Source: an uncultured Veillonella sp.
Lineage (GTDB): Bacteria; Bacillota; Negativicutes; Veillonellales; Veillonellaceae
Assembly (NCBI GenBank): GCA_900552715.1
Contig: USAV01000033.1
Coordinates: 1 to 16,949 of the forward strand
Direction of reading: 5' to 3'
DNA length: 16,949 nucleotides
Under the pieces are notes generated by a model, which ran no database searches, was not told where the DNA came from, and saw only the letters and a list, made by a program, of their open reading frames with translations. Made by a program: the position numbers and the translations under genes. This document shows, one piece after another, positions 15,639 through 16,949 of this stretch. Position 1 is the first letter of the stretch. Each line of letters begins with the position of its first letter.

Positions 15639-16103
15639 CTATACTTCTTCAACATCTACTTTTCTATATCTAGCGGAAACAAAACCCAACATATTTAATT
15701 GCGGTATATTCCACTCATTAGGTAAATAGATGTCACAAGTGATCTCATCGCCTATAGAATTATTAGCTATAAATTGATAGCGCCCTAATTCTTCATTACT
15801 GCATACTCTTTCAATCTGATTTAAAGTAGTGGCACCCCAAAATCGGCTAAATTCTGACCAAATAATTTTCGTATCAACTTGAGATAATTCAACCTGTAGT
15901 CTATATGTTATGCCAACTTTGCATCGTTTTTTTAAGCCCTTTTCGTCAGCACTACAAACCTTAGTAGAACCTTTATCAAAAGACCATTCTAAACCATTTA
16001 ACGATTGAACTTGGGTAGAAATGAGATTTTTAAAATTTGAAAAATCTCCCAGAAAATGTTTACACGCTACCTCAAATGTATCTAATCTATCTATATTGCT
16101 CAA
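15639..16103 (-). CDS. Hypothetical protein of 154 residues
   Basis: I do not recognise the family. The sequence is a soluble, mixed alpha/beta type, with no signal peptide or membrane segment. It starts with a helical stretch (DRLDTFEVACKHFLGDFSNF), includes three or four cysteines, and has many strand-like segments from about residue 60 on, such as CKVGITYRLQVEL. The start codon is TTG at 16101-16103, with AGAGGT about eight bases upstream; no other start fits, because the other possible frames meet stop codons. It lies 31 bases downstream of the carbonic anhydrase on the same strand and is probably co-transcribed. An immunity-like or enzyme-partner role is possible but unsupported. Confidence 0.7.
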   Translation of the reverse strand: MSNIDRLDTFEVACKHFLGDFSNFKNLISTQVQSLNGLEWSFDKGSTKVCSADEKGLKKRCKVGITYRLQVELSQVDTKIIWSEFSRFWGATTLNQIERVCSNEELGRYQFIANNSIGDEITCDIYLPNEWNIPQLNMLGFVSARYRKVDVEEV

Positions 16104-16134
16104 TTCACAATACCTCTTTTAAAGTATTTACCTA

Positions 16135-16722
16135 CTATTTTTCGTAATATTGCTTCATTTGTGTATAGCCATTAACGATGACTTCAATTTCACCTGTTCT
16201 AGGATGGAAGATAAGACCGTGAATAGGTACGTCTTTCGGAATCAAAGGATTCATACGCAATTCGTCTACAGTGTCTTCTACATTTTCAGCAGGGTGTGTA
16301 AATCCATCTGCCCAGCGTTCCATTTCTTTACGGACCATATGAATCGCTTCTGGTGCAATACCACGAGCCAACATTTTTTCTGTTAGATCTTTTGCTGTAG
16401 TTTTTGCCATACCACATTCGTGATGACCAATGATAAAGATTTCGTTAACACCTAGTTCATAGATACAAACGAGTAAGCTACGTACAATGCCATCAAAAGG
16501 ACCTGTAATACAGTTACCAGCAGTCTTTACAATTTTTGCTTCACCACGGCCAATATCCATAGAATCTTCTAAGAAGTTCACAAGACGTGTATCCATGCAT
16601 GTAACAATAGCCATTTCACGACTAGGCATCTTACTGCATTTAGTATCTGTTTCTACATAACCTGTATTTTGATCTTCTACATATTCTCTATTATGGGCTA
16701 AAATATCATCTAATAAACTCAT
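16135..16722 (-). CDS. Beta-class carbonic anhydrase
   Basis: Converts carbon dioxide and bicarbonate in the cytosol. The 195-residue protein is of usual length for the compact beta type. Zinc ligands are predicted as Cys42, His100 and Cys103, with the Asp44-Arg46 dyad in CMDTR (42-46) and HHECGM at 100-105. GNCITGPFDG at 69-78 is the active-site loop. The ATG at 16720-16722 has a strong AGGAGG (16727-16732) four bases upstream. The normal promoter is not visible, because the end of an IS200/IS605-type element lies about seven bases further upstream, so expression may come from the element. It probably forms a pair with the 154-residue gene downstream. Confidence 0.92.
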   Translation of the reverse strand: MSLLDDILAHNREYVEDQNTGYVETDTKCSKMPSREMAIVTCMDTRLVNFLEDSMDIGRGEAKIVKTAGNCITGPFDGIVRSLLVCIYELGVNEIFIIGHHECGMAKTTAKDLTEKMLARGIAPEAIHMVRKEMERWADGFTHPAENVEDTVDELRMNPLIPKDVPIHGLIFHPRTGEIEVIVNGYTQMKQYYEK

Positions 16723-16767
16723 AGTACCTCCTATATCAGAACCACCCGTAAAACGGGTGGTTTGCTC

Positions 16768-16870
16768 ACGGGCTATAAGCCCGTAGTACTAGGCCAGCGT
16801 CTAAAGGCGCTGGCTTTCACTACGTTCAAGCCGCATAGCCATTGACTCGTAACAGTCCCCTTAAAGGGGA
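16768..16870 (-). ncRNA. Candidate structured RNA inside the IS right end
   Basis: The chain of hairpins, with overlapping alternatives (GGCTT/AAGCC at 16812-16832 shares three bases with GCCAGCG/CGCTGGC), could be only DNA recognition structures, or an RNA resembling the omega-RNA family of TnpB elements. No tnpB is visible here, so an RNA role is a hypothesis. Confidence 0.3.
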
Positions 16871-16876
16871 TATGTA

Positions 16877-16949
16877 TTACTTGCTACCCTTAAAAGGGTC
16901 CTCATATTCTTTTACACTAAGTTTATCTTTCATTTGGTCATGTAACTCT
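16877..16949 (-). CDS. tnpA: Transposase TnpA, C-terminal end (partial)
   Basis: Only the last 23 residues and stop are inside the window. The tail, containing DQMKDKLSVKEYEDPFKGS, strongly resembles the C-terminus of IS200/IS605 Y1-type transposases of Firmicutes (the 'KEY..DPF.G' ending), from memory. The catalytic Tyr and the HUH motif are outside the window, so intactness cannot be judged. It is on the minus strand and directly precedes the structured right end, so it belongs to the same element as the non-coding hairpins. An alternative TnpB tail was considered and disfavoured by the ending. Confidence 0.62.
   Translation of the reverse strand, partial: ELHDQMKDKLSVKEYEDPFKGSK

Larger units (their letters stand above)
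16737..16949 (-). mobile_element. IS200/IS605-type element, right end (partial)
   Basis: The end of an element running off the window. After the transposase stop (16877-16879), the minus-strand DNA has about 140 non-coding bases with a chain of perfect hairpins: 16856-16870 (TCCCC/GGGGA), 16812-16832 (GGCTT/AAGCC), 16793-16814 (GCCAGCG/CGCTGGC), 16768-16784 (ACGGGCT/AGCCCGT) and 16740-16762 (AACCACCCGT/ACGGGTGGTT). Such folded subterminal ends are typical of this transposon family, which leaves no target duplication and no terminal inverted repeats. The exact terminus is not visible; it is near 16737. Confidence 0.72.

Noticed and set aside
16135..16949. Complete insertion sequence inside the window
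   Set aside because: Only one end and 23 codons of the transposase are present; the rest is beyond the window.

Overview
The window reads as a chromosomal stretch of a low-GC, anaerobic Negativicutes-type Firmicute. Veillonella is my best guess, from recall of protein families and from the mix of a DcuC-type dicarboxylate carrier, GMP reductase, molybdenum-cofactor genes and a compact arginine cluster. No search was run, so the genus is an inference. Nearly every gene is on the minus strand; guaC is the exception.

Layout, left to right. (1) 1-2479: minus-strand overlapping genes thiT (thiamine ECF S-component), a mobA-mobB fusion and moeA (cut by the window start), with a good sigma70-type promoter. 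(2) 2587-3692: the divergent guaC gene with its own promoter and terminator. (3) 3747-6546: an MFS exporter and a DcuC-family C4-dicarboxylate transporter, each with a promoter; the DcuC promoter abuts eight phased 11-bp repeats. (4) 6845-8023: an M20 amidohydrolase. (5) 8119-13885, read right to left: a second M20 amidohydrolase, argF, argC, argB, argD and a 60-residue membrane-type protein, ending at a strong terminator. A TTGAAT-17-TATAAT promoter and two ARG-box-like palindromes precede the first gene. (6) 14170-15552: a membrane-anchored metallophosphoesterase with an N-terminal fibronectin-like domain, with its own promoter and terminator. (7) 15639-16722: a beta-carbonic anhydrase followed by an unrecognised 154-residue protein. 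(8) 16737-16949: the last 23 codons of an IS200/IS605-type transposase and its highly structured right end, only a few bases from the ribosome-binding site of the carbonic anhydrase.

How the genes fit together. ArgB, ArgC, ArgD and ArgF cover N-acetylglutamate to N-acetylornithine and ornithine to citrulline. The deacetylation or transacetylation step (ArgJ or ArgE) is not in the window, and two M20 hydrolases flank the cluster. ThiT, MobAB and MoeA pair cofactor import with cofactor synthesis. DcuC fits succinate/fumarate exchange in a fermentative anaerobe.

I did not find a clear new defence or mobile system. The items most worth a second look are the structured IS200/IS605 end fused to the carbonic anhydrase leader, the helically phased repeats before dcuC, the 60-residue membrane protein after argD, and the flanking M20 enzymes.
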